A stretch of 64,000 nucleotides of DNA, taken from contig CM072513.1 of the NCBI GenBank assembly GCA_036898135.1, forward strand, positions 86,322,008 through 86,386,007. Direction: 5' to 3'. Below the pieces are notes generated by a model. The model was given only the letters and a program-made list of their open reading frames with translations. It searched no databases and was not told the DNA's origin. The position numbers and the translations under genes are program-made. Of this stretch, positions 1 through 15,000 are shown piece by piece. This DNA comes from Oncomelania hupensis (lineage: Eukaryota; Mollusca; Gastropoda; Littorinimorpha; Pomatiopsidae). Every line of letters begins with the position of its first letter. Within the stretch, counting starts at the first letter, position 1.

Positions 1-2814
1 CACTTCACAAAATCAAATGTCATTATCATCATGCAATACTAACAGCGACATTTAATATTGCATTATCGATAGAGTACCTTTCACTCGGCAAGTAGTTAAA
101 ATAATTACAAGCGCTTTCATCACTATATTGGTCTTTTGTTATTATTATTCATAGAACAGAGAGAAAGCAAAGATGACATTGCGTGGGAACTAGTGGGTGG
201 GGGAGATGAAGGGGAATAGAGATAGAGAGCAGAGAGGTCTACTAAAACCCAATGAATCAAAAATAATTACATGCAAAATAAACGGCACAGCATGAATATT
301 ACAGAGCACAGTTGAAAGGCTATGCAACTTACAAGTGGGGAGGCAAGACAGTCAAATGACAAAACAAAATATTTAACACAGGAACAAAGACTTTTTGTTT
401 ACTGCATTATTTATTTTCTTGAGCCATCAAGAAAATTGAATAATAAACCGATACATAATAAGAACAAACAAAAAGAAAAAATTATAAAGTGAGTACTCCC
501 GAAACATAACTGCACATACAAATAACTGTGAAATATCATGTGCATAATAATAACTAAAAAATAAAAAGCTTCTTCTTAAGCGTAACAAACCAATGTTAAA
601 AGTTAATTTCATTTGACCTGGTTGAGAAAAAGAATTTCAATGACACTTTTATTATTAATATTTTGTAATATAAAACTGCTGGGAGACCAAATAAGGCTAA
701 AATAATAACCCAAACTAAAATCAATTTACATATATATTAAATTAATTTCTTTTTGTCTCATAAGCACTCACCCACACACAATCACTCACACAGTGTAAAA
801 AAAAAACGCTGCCACTTTGTCACATCTGGTACTACTCCTCATTGGTGAATGTTTTTACTCCTGATATTATGGGACAACATGCTCACGGATTCTTCAATGC
901 AACCAACAAAAATTACTGGCTCTCTCATTCAAAAAACAAAGCGGGATGTAGTAAAGATACCAAAATCCAAAGGTAAGGTGACAAACGGTAAAAGTTTAGA
1001 AAGAAACAAATTTAAAAAATGTCACAATGCATTCAAAATGAACATGTTGAAGATGAACATTCCTACATCAAGCATGAGGAAAACAAAGGGCGGGAAACTG
1101 CTGAAAACACAAGAAAAAAATTGTGGACCCAAAATGTGTGTTCAATTTTGATAAAAACGAGACATTTACGTCTTGAAACAAAACAGCTCCTAGGTGTAAA
1201 TGGAAGCTCTCACTCAAGTGATCACAAGTACATTGCCTCATGTACACTAGTATTAAGATCCTACCTTATTCTCATGCAGCCTTTCATCATTCACGCATGT
1301 GCTTTGACCAGAACAGCTCCACCCGCCAATTACCCCCCACCCCCTTTAATTGTTCTGGAAACGGAGATTCATCGAATTCCTAGAAACCTACTACTACTGC
1401 CAGAGAAGCATAATATTTCCAAACTCAGTTGCTACACATCCACTTATCTCTAGCAATTAAAACCCCAACAATTTGGAACGAGCAATTTAACCACAAAACA
1501 AAATTATAGTGGTTATTTATTATGTATAGGTAAGCTACAACACACTATAGAATAGACTTTGTGGAGTCGATGATATATCACTGGAATACTCGCTAAATCA
1601 AGTAAACAAATGTCATCTTACAAGTTTTATTATTAATTGTATTTCTTTCGAGTAGCTGCCAAAGCTCTAACATCCTTTTCTTAGTAAATAGGTCAGTTTC
1701 CCGGAGTGTCAGAGATCTAACAAGCATAGGCTAAGTGTAGACCTATGCTTTCAACAGCCTCTAGATGCTCAAGATATTGTGGTCAGGGTCGCTCTTGGGC
1801 TCATCGCTTCTAAAAGCTTAGCAGAAACCAAATTTCAGCAAAGGGCCCTAACATCTCTAATGGAGTAAAATTCACAGACAATTGCCAATAAGACTAACAA
1901 TACATGATTAACAAGCAAGGTAGTATACGATGCATGATACAGTACACACCTAATGCTGAACACTGGACTGTACACATCTATCAACATTTTTGTTATATTG
2001 GTTTCATTGCCACCATGATGAAGTAATTATACTTTGCACACTACTTGCCGCAAGGTCAACCTTACTGGCAGCTAAAAAGTCGATCAGCGTACACAAAAAT
2101 GTTGGTCATGTGGGCGTAACGGCTCAGTTTTATAGATCAAGGTGTTTAGTGCAACACGCTGTATAATGGAACAGGCCTAAAAATTGGTCTGATGATGACA
2201 GTCATGTTTTGTCTGGCTCTTAACATGCATGTGCAGTTATTTAGGGAGAAACTTGGTAAGCACCATCATAGGCAAACTTGGCAAAACAAAGGCAATACTC
2301 TAAACTCCTTTACTTACAAAAGGTATTCCAGCAAGCAGGCAGGCGAACTAATTTAGAAAGTTGCTAGCACATGTATCCTACATTCTCAGCAAAATTAACA
2401 TCATTCAATATTGCAACTGCTCACCTCCTCTTTGAATGCCACTTGCTGTTGGTGACTTAGAAAACCATACTTTTTGAACCCTAGTCATGACTAGCTGACT
2501 TTTGCAGTGCTGCAATCCTTAATGCAAAAAATACTGGACAATAAGCTGCAAAGTCCAACAGAATCTAACAATGAAAGTAAAATTTGAACGGTAGTAGAGA
2601 CTGCTCTGTAACTGAACAACAGAACAGCTGGTGGAACCACGATTTTACAAAAGGTGCAGACTATATAACTTAACAGAACAGATAACGAAGCAGCAGCTTT
2701 ACAAAGCACAGAGTTCAGTGGCATCGGAGGACACAACGTTCTGCCTAAATCTGCCAAGTTTTGCCATGATGTCTGCAGAGTTGGACTGAGAGAGAGAGAG
2801 AGGCGGCAAGTGAT
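1..2814. other. 3' flank of the minus-strand gene, no gene seen
   Basis: AT-rich sequence beyond the stop codon of the minus-strand gene. Open frames at 849-1453 (+) and 2491-2757 (-) have no recognisable domain, poor composition for coding and no splice partners. The part next to 2815 is probably 3' untranslated region, but no poly(A) site can be fixed. Confidence 0.4.
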
Positions 2815-2973
2815 TTACAAAGACTCGCTAAAGATGCGTGTGCAGTACTCGGGCAGGTACTGGATGGCTCGGCATGTCAACTTGATGTTGTGGCCATTGT
2901 CTCTCATGATGGGCAGCTGGAAAGACAGCTGGTCCAACTGGATTGGGTCACTGACTTGGAGAAAGGCATGTAT
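2815..2973 (-). CDS. Terminal exon 5 of the unidentified gene
   Basis: Begins after a minus-strand TTTCAG acceptor, in phase 0, and ends at TAA (2817-2815). It encodes a C-terminus that includes LDQLSFQLPIMRDNGHNIK and ends RIFSESL. A second AG closer to the exon would put the frame out or create an immediate stop, so the upstream acceptor was chosen. Confidence 0.68.
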   Translation of the reverse strand: MHAFLQVSDPIQLDQLSFQLPIMRDNGHNIKLTCRAIQYLPEYCTRIFSESL

Positions 2974-5900
2974 CTGAAATTAGACATGAAAAAAAAAAAT
3001 TACCGCCGGTTCACAATCCAATGCAGGGTTAGTACAGAAAAACCCATTCATAATTTACAAACGTTTCACAACATTTCAGAAACCTTTTTATTCTAAATTC
3101 CAAACCTCTTCTAGGTAACTGTACCTCAATTCAGACGGGTTTATCTCTCTCTCTCTAAAATGTGTATATCAAGATATATACGGGAATTGGATTGTTTTCA
3201 CCTCAATAAATGTGGATTGATAAACTCTTTTATAAACATACATCTCTTGAACAATAAGTTTGAAAAACTAAAAGGGCAAGCCCATATCACTCCTCAGATG
3301 CTCCTCATGGAACTCTCAATATTTAAAATGAAAACGAATGCCCAGAAAATGAAACTGTGGTATTAAAATGCAAATAATGATGTTGACCTTTCTATGATCT
3401 TGGCCTATCCTATCCTATAACTAGAAAGTCATAGGGGCACCACAAAAGTTCGTTTAATCAGCATACTCCATCTTTCTCTGTCCTCAGCAACCCTCATGGC
3501 TTCGCTCAGTATCAAGCCAGTCCATTCTATCCAGATCAAGAAGGCACAGTCAGCATAGGGGGATAGAGCAATCTCCAACCTCCGTTTTGCGGATGACATT
3601 GATGGATTGGCTGGAGAGAAACAAGAACTTGAACAGCTGGTACAGAGGGAGGCTTGACCACCTCCAGGACCTATGGAATGGAAATAAGTGCAGAGAAGAC
3701 CAAAATGATGACCAACAACACCAAAGGCATCCACATGGACATTAAAGTCCAAAGCCAATCTCTCAACACAGTGTATAGCTTCAAATATTTAGGAGCCATT
3801 GTATCAGACAATGGGTCCCGACAGGAAGTCCTCTCCAGGATCGCACACACAAATGCTGCCCTGATAAAGTTTGAAGCCCATTTTGAAAGAAAGGACCATA
3901 CGTGTACATTCCAAGGTAAGGCTGCTGCGCTCCCTTGTCATCTCCATTTTCCTATACACTTGCCAAATATGGACCCTCACAGCAGACCTACAACGAAGAA
4001 TACAAAGCATGGAAATGAGGTACTACAGAAGACTTCTGGGCATTTCCTATACCCATCATGTAACCAACAACGAAGTCAGACAGACCATCACACAAGCGAT
4101 TAGATTCAATGTTTATAGGGTCCAGTGGACTTTTAAGAGCTGAATCAGGACTACATGAAACTATTCAAAATCAGAATGCTTCTTTGCAGTATCCCCTAAA
4201 CTTCTTGTCAGTATTTCTGGACCCGTTTGTCAGTATTTTTTAACACTTTTCAGTATTTTTTTTCTCGCAAAATCCAGCCTATGACTCTATAAAGTAACGA
4301 CAGGCTTCTCTCTGAAACAACAGGCTATTTTCAGTCCTCTAAAATCACGATGAAAATCAGCTTGTTAAACACCACACTTGTTTTACTCTAAAATCACCAT
4401 GAAAATCAGCTTGTTGAACACAGTGAGTGCAGGAGTACTATTCTGAGACCAGAAACCAGCACAGAAGCACCGCTGGCAAAGATAAACGATCGGCAACTTC
4501 TCCTCCGTATTTTTTTTAAAAGCTACCGTATTTCCGTATTTAATTCACTTCGCCGGAATTAAATACGGTCAATCCGTACTGGTTGGCACCTCTGAGTATC
4601 TTTTGAATTCGTAATCGCCATTTTCAGCCCAGTGGGTTGGAGCAATGAATAAAATAGATCCAACGTTTCTGGGCATGTCGTAAGAGGCGACTTACAGTGG
4701 TGATGTCGGCATCATTGGGCCAAAGTCTTCTACACAGAAGTCATCGGCTTGGATGGAGGAACCTCACGTTACTACTGGTTCAACGACCAAGTGCTTGGGT
4801 CCAAGGCGTGCCACACTGTACTCATGGATTTCGGCTGTGGCCAACAGCCTGGAGAGGACTTGGCCATGCCAGGTCTTTCTTGCCCAAGACACCTATCCTA
4901 TCCTATTCTGTAACTCAAAGGTCGTTGGGGCACCACAGATGATAGTGTAACCAGCATACTCCATCTTTCTCTGTTCTCAGCAACCCTCATGGTTTCGTTC
5001 AGTTTCAAACCAATCCATTCTCGAATGTTCATTGTTGTCTTCCCACCTCTTCTGTCGTTCTCTTCTTCTGCCTCCTTGCACTGTGCCTTGCAGGATTGTT
5101 TTTACAAGGCCTGATGCTCTGGTGACGTGGGCATACCATCAGAGTTTTCGTTTCTACACCACTGTGAGCATGTCATCATGTTATCCAGTGGCTTGTGTGA
5201 TAGTCTGTCGGACTTCGTTGATGGTGATGTGCTGGGTATAGGAAATGCCCAGAAGTCTTCTATAGCACCTCATCTTCATGCTTTGTATTCTTCGTTGTAG
5301 ATCTGCTGTGAGGGTCCATGTTTCGCAAGCGTATATAGGAAGATGGAGATGACAAGAACAGCTGGTACAGAGGTTTGACACCACCTCCAGGGCCTATGGA
5401 ATGGAAATAAGTGCAGAGAAGACCAAAATGATGACCAACAACACCAAAGGCATCCATCCACATGGACATCAAAGTCCAAGGCCAATCTCTCAACACAGTG
5501 CATAGCTTCAAATATTTAAGAGCCATTGTATCAGACAATGGGTCCCGACAGGAAGTCCTTTCCAGGATCGCACAAACAACTGCTGCCCTGACAAAGTTTG
5601 AAGCACATTTTGAAAGACAGGACCATCAGTTTTTATTCCAAGGTAAGGCTGCTGCGCTCCCTTGTCATCTCCATTTTCCTATACGCTTGCAAAACGTAGA
5701 TCCTCACAGCAGATCTACAATGAAGAATACAAAGAACGGAGATGGAGGTGCTACAGAAGACTTGTGGGCATTTCCTATACCCAGCACATCACCAACGACG
5801 GTCTGACAGACCACCACGCAAGCCATTGGACAACACATCACTGTGGCGAAGAAACGGAAACTCCGGTGGTATGGCCACATCATCAGGCCTTGCAAAGACC

Positions 5901-8900
5901 ATCCTGCAAGGCACGGTGGAAGGAGGCAGAAGAAGAGGGAGACAGAAAAAGAGATGGGAGGACAACATTCGAGAATGGACTGGCTTGGCACTGAGCGAAG
6001 CCAACAAGGGTTGCTGAGCTTTTCCTAGGCGCCATGAGTGAGTGTTGTTTGTTATTTTTGGTGTTGAGATGTGTATGTGGTTGCGTGTTATTGACCAATG
6101 TACGCATGTTGTGTTTACATTTGTTGGTATAAAGCGCTTTGTGATTTTGGAAAGGGCTGTATAAATTGCCTGTTATTATTATTATTATTATTATTATTAA
6201 ACGATCATCTGTGATTCCCCAATGACTTCGAGTTACGGGATAGGATAGGAATCGACGTTTTCGCTTCGTTTCATGCGTATATTTTCTTGATGCCACTTTC
6301 CCATATTCACAAAGTCAACGTGTATCACATCTTGCTCACAAGATTTCTTGTTTGTGCATGTGCCATGAGAACAGTTATCGAGAAAAATACTGGATCAGAC
6401 TTGGATTGTGTAAAAAAAAAATTGTAAAAACTAAAAATTGTATTTGATAACAGTGAAAATGCCTATTTTGATCGGACAAACCATATTCCAGATTTTTGGA
6501 CTGAAAACGAGTTAAAAAAAAGGTGCTAGGAGTAAGGTAGGCACCTCTGGTGATTATTTTTGTGATTTTTGTGTGATGACTGTCTTGTTGATACAAGATT
6601 CACGATGACTTATGGTCCTCATTCAGACAAGTTCAGTGATCTCAGGATCTCACCAAGGCCTTCGTGTAGTGTAGCGTCTGTAAGCCTACAATTCACGGAA
6701 TGAAAAAAATAATTACCCTACATTCCGCAGCGTGTTTGTACATTTCAATGTTGAAACCTTCCTTCATCCTGGCCGCTAGAACGAACTCTGCTTCCCTCTT
6801 CCAAGCCTGCAGAAACTCATCCAAGGACTTCCCTGCACACATACAAAAAACTCAACCATGAATCCCTATTTAAATCACTAAATGTACTTACAGTCTAATG
6901 GCAGTAGTGAGTTGCGCGACAAAGCTTGACAGAGTGCAAAGATGCTGAAAGCACTGGTCCCTTCCCCAAATGTGAGGTCAAGAATCTGAGGACCATCTGA
7001 AACTTTCGAGCTCACTTGCCTGAAGGGCAGAATTTAAACTAGAACAGCAAAGCACATCAACGACTTGCATGTTCCTTATGGAACTTATGGAAATGAGTGC
7101 CCCCCCCCCCCCCCCCCCCCCAAAAAAAAAGAAACAGTCACATTTAAAATGCAAAGTAATACCGACTTCTATCTTTCTATGCTCTTGACCTTCAGATGAC
7201 ATTGACCTCCGGCTCCAAATACACTCATGTACTATCAAATAAACTACAGCAAAAGTGGTACTATGCCAAAAAACTGATCTTGGGTTGACCTTGATCTTCA
7301 TGTGACCTCTCATGCATGTCTGATGAAATAACACAATGTTATGGCATACAATGGATTAAATAAACAGCCATTCCACTGTAAGATGACCTTTTTTTGTGTG
7401 TATATTTTTGCAAGGTTTAACTATTAGTCTTATGAAGCGTGGTAAAGCGCCACTCGTCACGGCAAAGCGCGCCTAGTTACCGTCTACTTTTAGCACCTCT
7501 CTCCTGCTTAATGGAAACCCGTTCCATTCGCGCATGCACACTAGCTGATTCTAAAAGCAGCGTACTTCCTTACTGTCAACCGCATTTGTGTTGACAACAC
7601 GTGTTAATCGAAGTTTTTGTTTAGTTTTTGGTTGCGTTTTCCGGAGTGGGGATACCCTAAAAATGGCAGAATCTGATTCCGACAATCAGGCTACATATGG
7701 GCATTTGTGGCAGCAATTAATAGATGAAAGGGCTGATCAGTTAGGGAATGACAATCAGAGTGATTTGTCAGTGTCTAGCGTGCACACTAGCGATCTTTCC
7801 GACTTCAGATCGGACCTTTCATCATCCAAAGAATTGATACTTGTGAAATTACCTATAATCACAGGTAAAATAGCAGGTAACACAGACAGATGACACTGAC
7901 AGAACTAAAGCTTACACAATACTTGCTTAGTTACCAATTATCTACACACTGACTAAGTCCCATGAAGCTCTGACCAACCATTCAGTAGATATAGCATTTT
8001 AAACACATGCACCTATTTTTGGCTTGTTTCTGTCAAATCCTTACATGAAGGAGAAGATCAAAGTGCTGTTTTGCCATATGAGACTAAGAGTTAAAATTAC
8101 CTTGGCCTTCAAGATCAAGCCAAAAAATGGAACATATATGAAAGACTAATCTTCTTCTTTAAATACAACAAGTTTGGACTTCATATCTCTCAGTTTAGGG
8201 TCAATGTCACTTCAAAGTACCTATACTGACTTTGGGGATAGCTCCAGTGACCTTGGAGTGAGGGTGACCAAATTTTGCATAATACGTGTCTCATTGATAT
8301 CTATCATGCATACAAAAATCACAAGTTCCATATTAATAACGATATTTTAAAAAAAATGTGGGAAAATGTCTTCTTTTTTTTAATAAACTAACATTGTCAC
8401 CTTGACCTTGAAGTGAAGTTATTCATTCACAGAATATTTATGAGGTCTCATGGGTATACACCATCTTATCAAATTTGGTCATGATAGCTACAATAGGATC
8501 TGAGATAGTAATCCACTTGCAAGTTTTGCACAGACAGTGGACAGACAGACAAAATGCATGCAAATACATACGTTGCTGCATGCATGTGTTGAAATTAATA
8601 ATTTTAAAAAGTAAAAACTTTTTTTTATTAACCTACTCCCCACTTCAAATCTGCTAGAACCATTGCAAAGTTTTATAGCACTGTGCAACCTCTCACAATA
8701 GTTTTAGACAAATTTTATTGTCATTTATGAGGAGAAAGGTAGGCCAGCAAGTATTCTGGCAGATTACACAGACTTCAGCTGGATGAGTTGAACATTCTGG
8801 CTTTCACCACTCCTCAGTAAAATCTGGAATCGGTTTAAAAAGATTAATCTGTAAAACAGTCTTAACTTTTCCAAATGGGCAAATCACTTTCTCCACGAAC

Positions 8901-11900
8901 ATGCTAACATGCATTTAAAACACACATACGCATATCAGCAATACACCAGCATCTTGTTACCTGTGTATCCCACATCGAAGGACCAGTAGTATAGGTTTTC
9001 TTTGGGCAGAGGACGGTTGGGGTTGGACGCAAGTGCGATGTCCACACCCAGGAACTGTGCGAAGCTCTCATAGCTCACCACAGGGACTGACGACACTTGG
9101 ATGTGGCCAAGGCGAGAAAGACCGCCCATGGTTCGCTCAAAGCCCAACACATTGTTCACCTGCACCACTGCAACAGAAACAGGCCAACGATTTTAGGCCA
9201 ACAAGCTAGTCGTAACATTAAGGCAAACTAACAGGTGAAAGAATTTCATGCACAAATAGAAACTAAAAGCTAAAGACACTAAAAATACCATGAACAAAAC
9301 TCTTATGGGCTTTGCGTTTAGACTGTACTGAATATTCAAATACAGTTCCAAGTTTATTAACATTAACACAATGTGTTGAAGATGAAGACTTCCAATGACA
9401 AAAATCTCTTCTCCAGTCCACTCCACTCTCCTTCCTGGAACAGGTCTTTGGTGAAATAATGTGACTGATCTACGTATACAATGCAACTTTAAAATTTAAA
9501 CAGAAATTTGCCATTGGCATTTCAAGTCATTCTACAACTTATACTAGCACCTATAACCAAAAGGCTGACCAACGGTTACCCCCTCTCTAAACTTTGTTAC
9601 GCTATAGCATAGTGCCAGCACAAGACACATTCATATTGACATACTCATATCTCTTTCGAAGTCGCAGTTTGTAGACTCAACATAGTGGAAAAACCTCTCA
9701 TATTCTCATGTTAGAGTACGATTGCAATGTACATCTGGCATTGACTACCGTTGCTTCAAAGAGAGTGGGCTTCTAACATGGAAGGGGACCTTAAAAGTGT
9801 TACTGGTGGATAAAGTGGTGAAGAAGAAAGTAATTAAGGCGATGCGTAATTCCAGCACTGTATGTACACTACACGCTACAATTAGAGGGGAGTGTAAAAT
9901 TTACAGCACCTTCAGCCATACCAGCAAGGTCCTCCTGAAAATAATACTCAACAGGTTGAAATCCCAAGCTGAACAAATCATAGCTGAAGAACAAGCAGGA
10001 TTCAGGGCAGGACGAAGTACCACTGAACAGATTTTCAATTTCAACCTCAGAACAATTTGCGAGAAATCCCTACAGCACCAACAACATCTATATTAAGTGT
10101 TTGCAGACTTCAAAAAGGCGTTTGACCGAGTCTGGCATGCAGCTCTGTGGGCAACCATGAGATTGTACAACATCAGCCCAAAAGATTGTATAACATTACA
10201 AGGCTACCAGTGCAGTCCACCATCTGGAACTGGTTCAGAACAACAATTGGTCTACGTCAAGGATGCCCACTCTCTCCAACACTCTTCATTTCAACATCTT
10301 CCTAGAGAGCATCATGTCAGATGCCCTTGCACAGTGCTGCCAACTACTATTGTTGGTCGGGAGTAACAAAAAAGCAACTTGGGAGTAGCAAAATGGCGTT
10401 TGGGAGTAGCATTTCAACAAAATGTTAACCCTGAACAAGGTCATCCGCTTATTGACTTTTGAAGAAGTGATGCACAGATGTGGTTCATTGTATTTCGTTC
10501 GGTATTTCTGACAAGCATGACGCATTTTGGACTTGGGCGGTTCATTCGTTGTACTCGCTCCAGCAGGTTGCATCGACATGTTGAAATGAAAATGGTAAAA
10601 ATCTGCACACTCTGACACGGTCTAAAACCATGAACTTGGAAGAACTAAGATGGCGGTTAAGCGTTTCCGGTAATTTTGTACTGCGCTTTCCGATTGGCTA
10701 ACACAGACGCAGTGTGCATGCGTACGGCAGATACAAAACGGTCACACGGCGACTTGCTGTTGCTGTACGAGTTTTACACAGCCACTTTCTTGTCAAAAAG
10801 TGGTACGCTAGACAAAATTTGACCGGGCGTAGCAAATCGAGACCGGGCGTAACAGCGTAGCCAAGTCAACTCTAGCGTTGCAAACTACGCCCAAAGCGTA
10901 GCACTTGGCAGCTCTGCTTGCAGATCACAAAGGCACAGTCAGAATAAGAGCAATTTTCAACCCCCGTTTAGCGGATGACATTGATGGATTGTCTAGAGAG
11001 GAACAAGAACTTGAACAGCTGGTACAGAGGCTTGACACCACCTCCAGAGCCTATGGAATGGAAATATATGCAGAGAAGAACAAAATGATGACCAACAACA
11101 CCAATGGCACCAACACGGACATCACAGTCCAAGGCAAATCCCTCAACACAGTGCATAGCTCCAAATATTTCGGAGCCATTGTATCAGACAATGGGTCCCG
11201 ACAGGGAGTCATCTCCGGAAACGCACAAACAACTGCTGCCCTGCAAAGGTTAAAACCGATTAGGAAAGACAGGACCATCAGTCTACATTCCAAGGTAAGG
11301 ATGCTGAGCTCCCTTGTCATCTCCATCTTCCTATACGCTTGCGAAACATGGATCCTCACAGCAGATCGACAACGAATACAAAGCATGGATATGAGGTGCT
11401 ATAGAAGACTTCTGGGCATTTCCTATACCCAGCACTTCACCAAAAACGAAGTCCAACAGACCATCACACAAGCCATTGGACAACACGATGACATGCTCAC
11501 AGTGGTGAAGAAACGGAACACATCACCAGAGCATCAGGCCTTGCAAAGACCATCCTGCAAGGCACGGTTCAAGGAGACAGAAGAGAACGACAGAAAAACA
11601 GGTGGGAGGACAACATTCGAGAATGGACTGGCTTGACACTGAGCGAAGCAATGAGGGTTGCTAAAGATGGAGTACGCTGGTTAAACGATCATCTGTGGTG
11701 CCCCAACAACCTTCAAGTTACTGGATAGGATAAGAAAGGAATAGCAAAGATAATTAAATATCAAACTTGGCTATTTGTTAGTCCATTTTAATTTCTTTAT
11801 TGACCTAACTTTGAAATCTCAACTACAGTTCTTCAGGAATGGATTTAACCGGAAATTACCGGTTTGAGAATAAAAATACCGGTTGAAAAATCAGTAGCCG

Positions 11901-11975
11901 GTAGAGCCTACCGGTTCTTATTTTGTTTGACTGGTTTCAAAAATAAAGGAAAAGAGAAAGAAAAACAAGAGAAAT

Positions 11976-12031
<56 letters not shown>

Positions 12032-15000
12032 CCAGCCACGCTGATTATGTGTTTAGGGAGTGTAGACGAGAGGCCTGCGAATGCGTTCAGTAGCCTTGCC
12101 ATATTCTTGAGGTAATTAATACAGAATGATATAACATTGGCGGTGCAAGGCTATCGTGAATGCGGATAAATTAAACTCACGCACTTTTCGATTTTTTCTT
12201 TCCTCGTGCTCGTCAGTATGTATTGCGACAGTGGTAGATAGGCTAGTAATAATGAAGAAGCAAAAATCTCTTTTTTCACTTTTATTTTTGGCAAACATTG
12301 TTTCAGTTATAGTTAGTAGGCTTTACGGTGAGCAATAAAGTAATCACTGCATTCGTCTGCAGATTTTCGGTGGCAAAAATAGTGACGCATTATTAAGCTT
12401 TGCTATGGGTCATACCGGTTTCCGTGACTGGCCTTGCGTTCGAGTGGGTTTGTTTACTGTGACGTCGTACCGGTTTTGCAAATCCCTTGGGCCAATAATT
12501 ATTGGTTCTTGTTTATAAAATATTTTAGTAACTCATACAAATCGGCCAGTATAGAGCAATAAAAGGGGATGCAACCCGCGCCAGTATAGAATGGGTTAAG
12601 TAAAAATACAAAATTTACTTTCCGTTCAATGGCTGTGTTAGCTAGGAAGGAAAGAATATCTAACTGCATATGACATAGGTAGACTAATTAATTTTAGTAT
12701 ACTGAAATGCAGTAATTAATGACCTTAAGACTTTTTCTTTCCCAAAAATAAAACCGACAGTTAAGCAGAATTTACCTCAACTACAACTGAACAATCAACA
12801 CCTCGCTCTTACACGGTCTCCAATCAGCCATATCATTCTAATACTAATAGCAAGAGAGACACTTAAGATACACTTCTATTTGAAATAAAAAAGCCTTGTG
12901 TAGAATAACATTACCGATTATGCAACAAAAAGTTGTTAGTTATTCATTGCTTACAGGGTCCAGCGGACTGCAAAGAGCCGAATCAGGACCACAAAATCAA
13001 GACCACAACTTGGCTGAAAGAGGACTCACCCCTTATCCGCATAAAAGATCTGCCGAAACAAACCTAGTGGTAACACTGAAGGCACTCTACCAGCTGGTCA
13101 CTTAACAATAAAGGCATCCCACGCAGAGGACACAGAGGCTATACTCTAAATAATTTATAGCAATTTTTAATTTACAAAAGCAAAATAGAAAACAAACATC
13201 ATAATAATACAAAATATCAACAAAACACATGACTGAGTGCCAAAAGGTGCGCATGGAATGGGTTGGTTGAAAGTTTTGTCAAAGTTTTGTGAATAAAATT
13301 GCTGATGGTGGATTTCGTGAATTGTGTGAATGGAAGAATGGTTGGAGAGATAACTGAGATAAATTCAGACTCAAACTGCCAATAGTTTGAGCGCTGTCGG
13401 TCTTTGATGACGAAATCTGGTCGTAAAACCAGCCCTCAAAAACGGACAAGTCGACCCCATGGTCAGCAAACTTGACAGCACAGAACACTGTCACTATAAA
13501 ACGTTCAATAATTACTGCCAATATGCAGTAAAAACACTAGTGCACACGTCATATCAACCTCAAAAGCCACACTTCATAATTTAATGAAAACTGAACAGGT
13601 CAATTCCGATGTGTTGCTCGTTGTTTGTGTCGTAAGAGAAACGACAAAACTTTTCGTCTGCTTCACTCTTATTGTATTTTACGCCGAGACGTGAAACTGC
13701 GAGATTAGCTTAGTCTCAAACCCAGTTTGAACACGGTATTATTAAATTGTAACGGTCGATCCGATTTACTGAATAATATAGGCTGAACTTCACAGTCAGA
13801 AATTGGCGTAAGATCTTACGAGCGACCAAATCTACCATATTTTCGGTTTAAAATTAAAATTGAATATTTTCACTTCTTAATTCTCGTTAAGTGCATCACG
13901 TGACACGTTCTTCCTGTTCAATCGCCATTGTTTTACCACGGGGTTCGGTGCGCGAAGAAACGAATGTTATGTCGTCACTTTTTTTATTTTCTTACGAGAG
14001 ACACAACCAATATTCGAATCTGACGAGGGACGCAAACTTATGACATGTTTGTATAAATTAATACAATAAAGAAGGCTCGTTTATCGTTTTCTTTTGAGAA
14101 ACAGATTACAGTAGGGGGCCACTGTCACTGAAGATTAAAAGTCAAAAACGGGGCTGAGAAAAGTTTGAAAGAAGGTTTTCTTCTCCACATGACTTTGTAG
14201 CAATATTACAAGCGACATTGAGGGCACACTTTTGCGGCTTTTCTGGGTACTATTCCAAGTTATTTCATCTGTTAATCGAGCAATACATGGCCCAAAAGGA
14301 AAAACATTCGTTTTCAATAAGGTGTAAACTGTAAAGGACAGTGGTGTGAAATTTCAGTACACAATCCACATCATTAGCGTCTTCCACTAGATTTATCACA
14401 GGTACATTGTGTAATTCTTATGCTCGACACTTATAACATTGTCTGTTGTATAATGTAAATAAAATTAAAAAATCCTAATATAATGATAATAATAAATAAA
14501 TATTTGTTTTCTGTGCATTCCCTGTGTATGGTTGAGTCATTCAGCATCATAAAACTCTGTCCTGCTTCAGTTGCGAATTTACAGCAAAATCTGAAAAGTT
14601 TTGTTTGTGTCGCTCATCAGGTATTACAACACAAAGCACTGCTCACTGCATTGGAAAACAATATTTGAAAGAAATAAATTCTATGGTACAAAGAGGTGGT
14701 CTAGACACACATTTGTCATAGTAGTAATCAGTCCTAGTCATTTGATTTATATAGCAAATTCCTTGTTCATGTCGTAATACCTGATGAGCGACATACCGCA
14801 CATTTTCATGTTCAAAGCCTATTTTCTCAATAATTAGTTTTGTTATTATATTTTAATTTGGCACACACATGACAGACACTGAAAGCAATCTGACAGCACA
14901 AAAAGAATGGACAAAATACATGATTGATTTTTAAGGCCTACTGTCCACTTTCTGAGCTCACCTTTTGGCACACAGTCACATACATATAAAATGCCTACAT

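Noticed and set aside
849..1453. Overlapping plus-strand open frames of 100 and 144 codons
   Set aside because: Low-complexity K/N/T composition, no domain, no splice partners, in the 3' flank of the minus-strand gene.
13279..13521. Minus-strand frame (VFCAVKFADHGVDLSVFEGW) as an extra exon of the unidentified gene
   Set aside because: No acceptor puts it in phase with exon 1, and exons 1 and 2 already join in frame without it.
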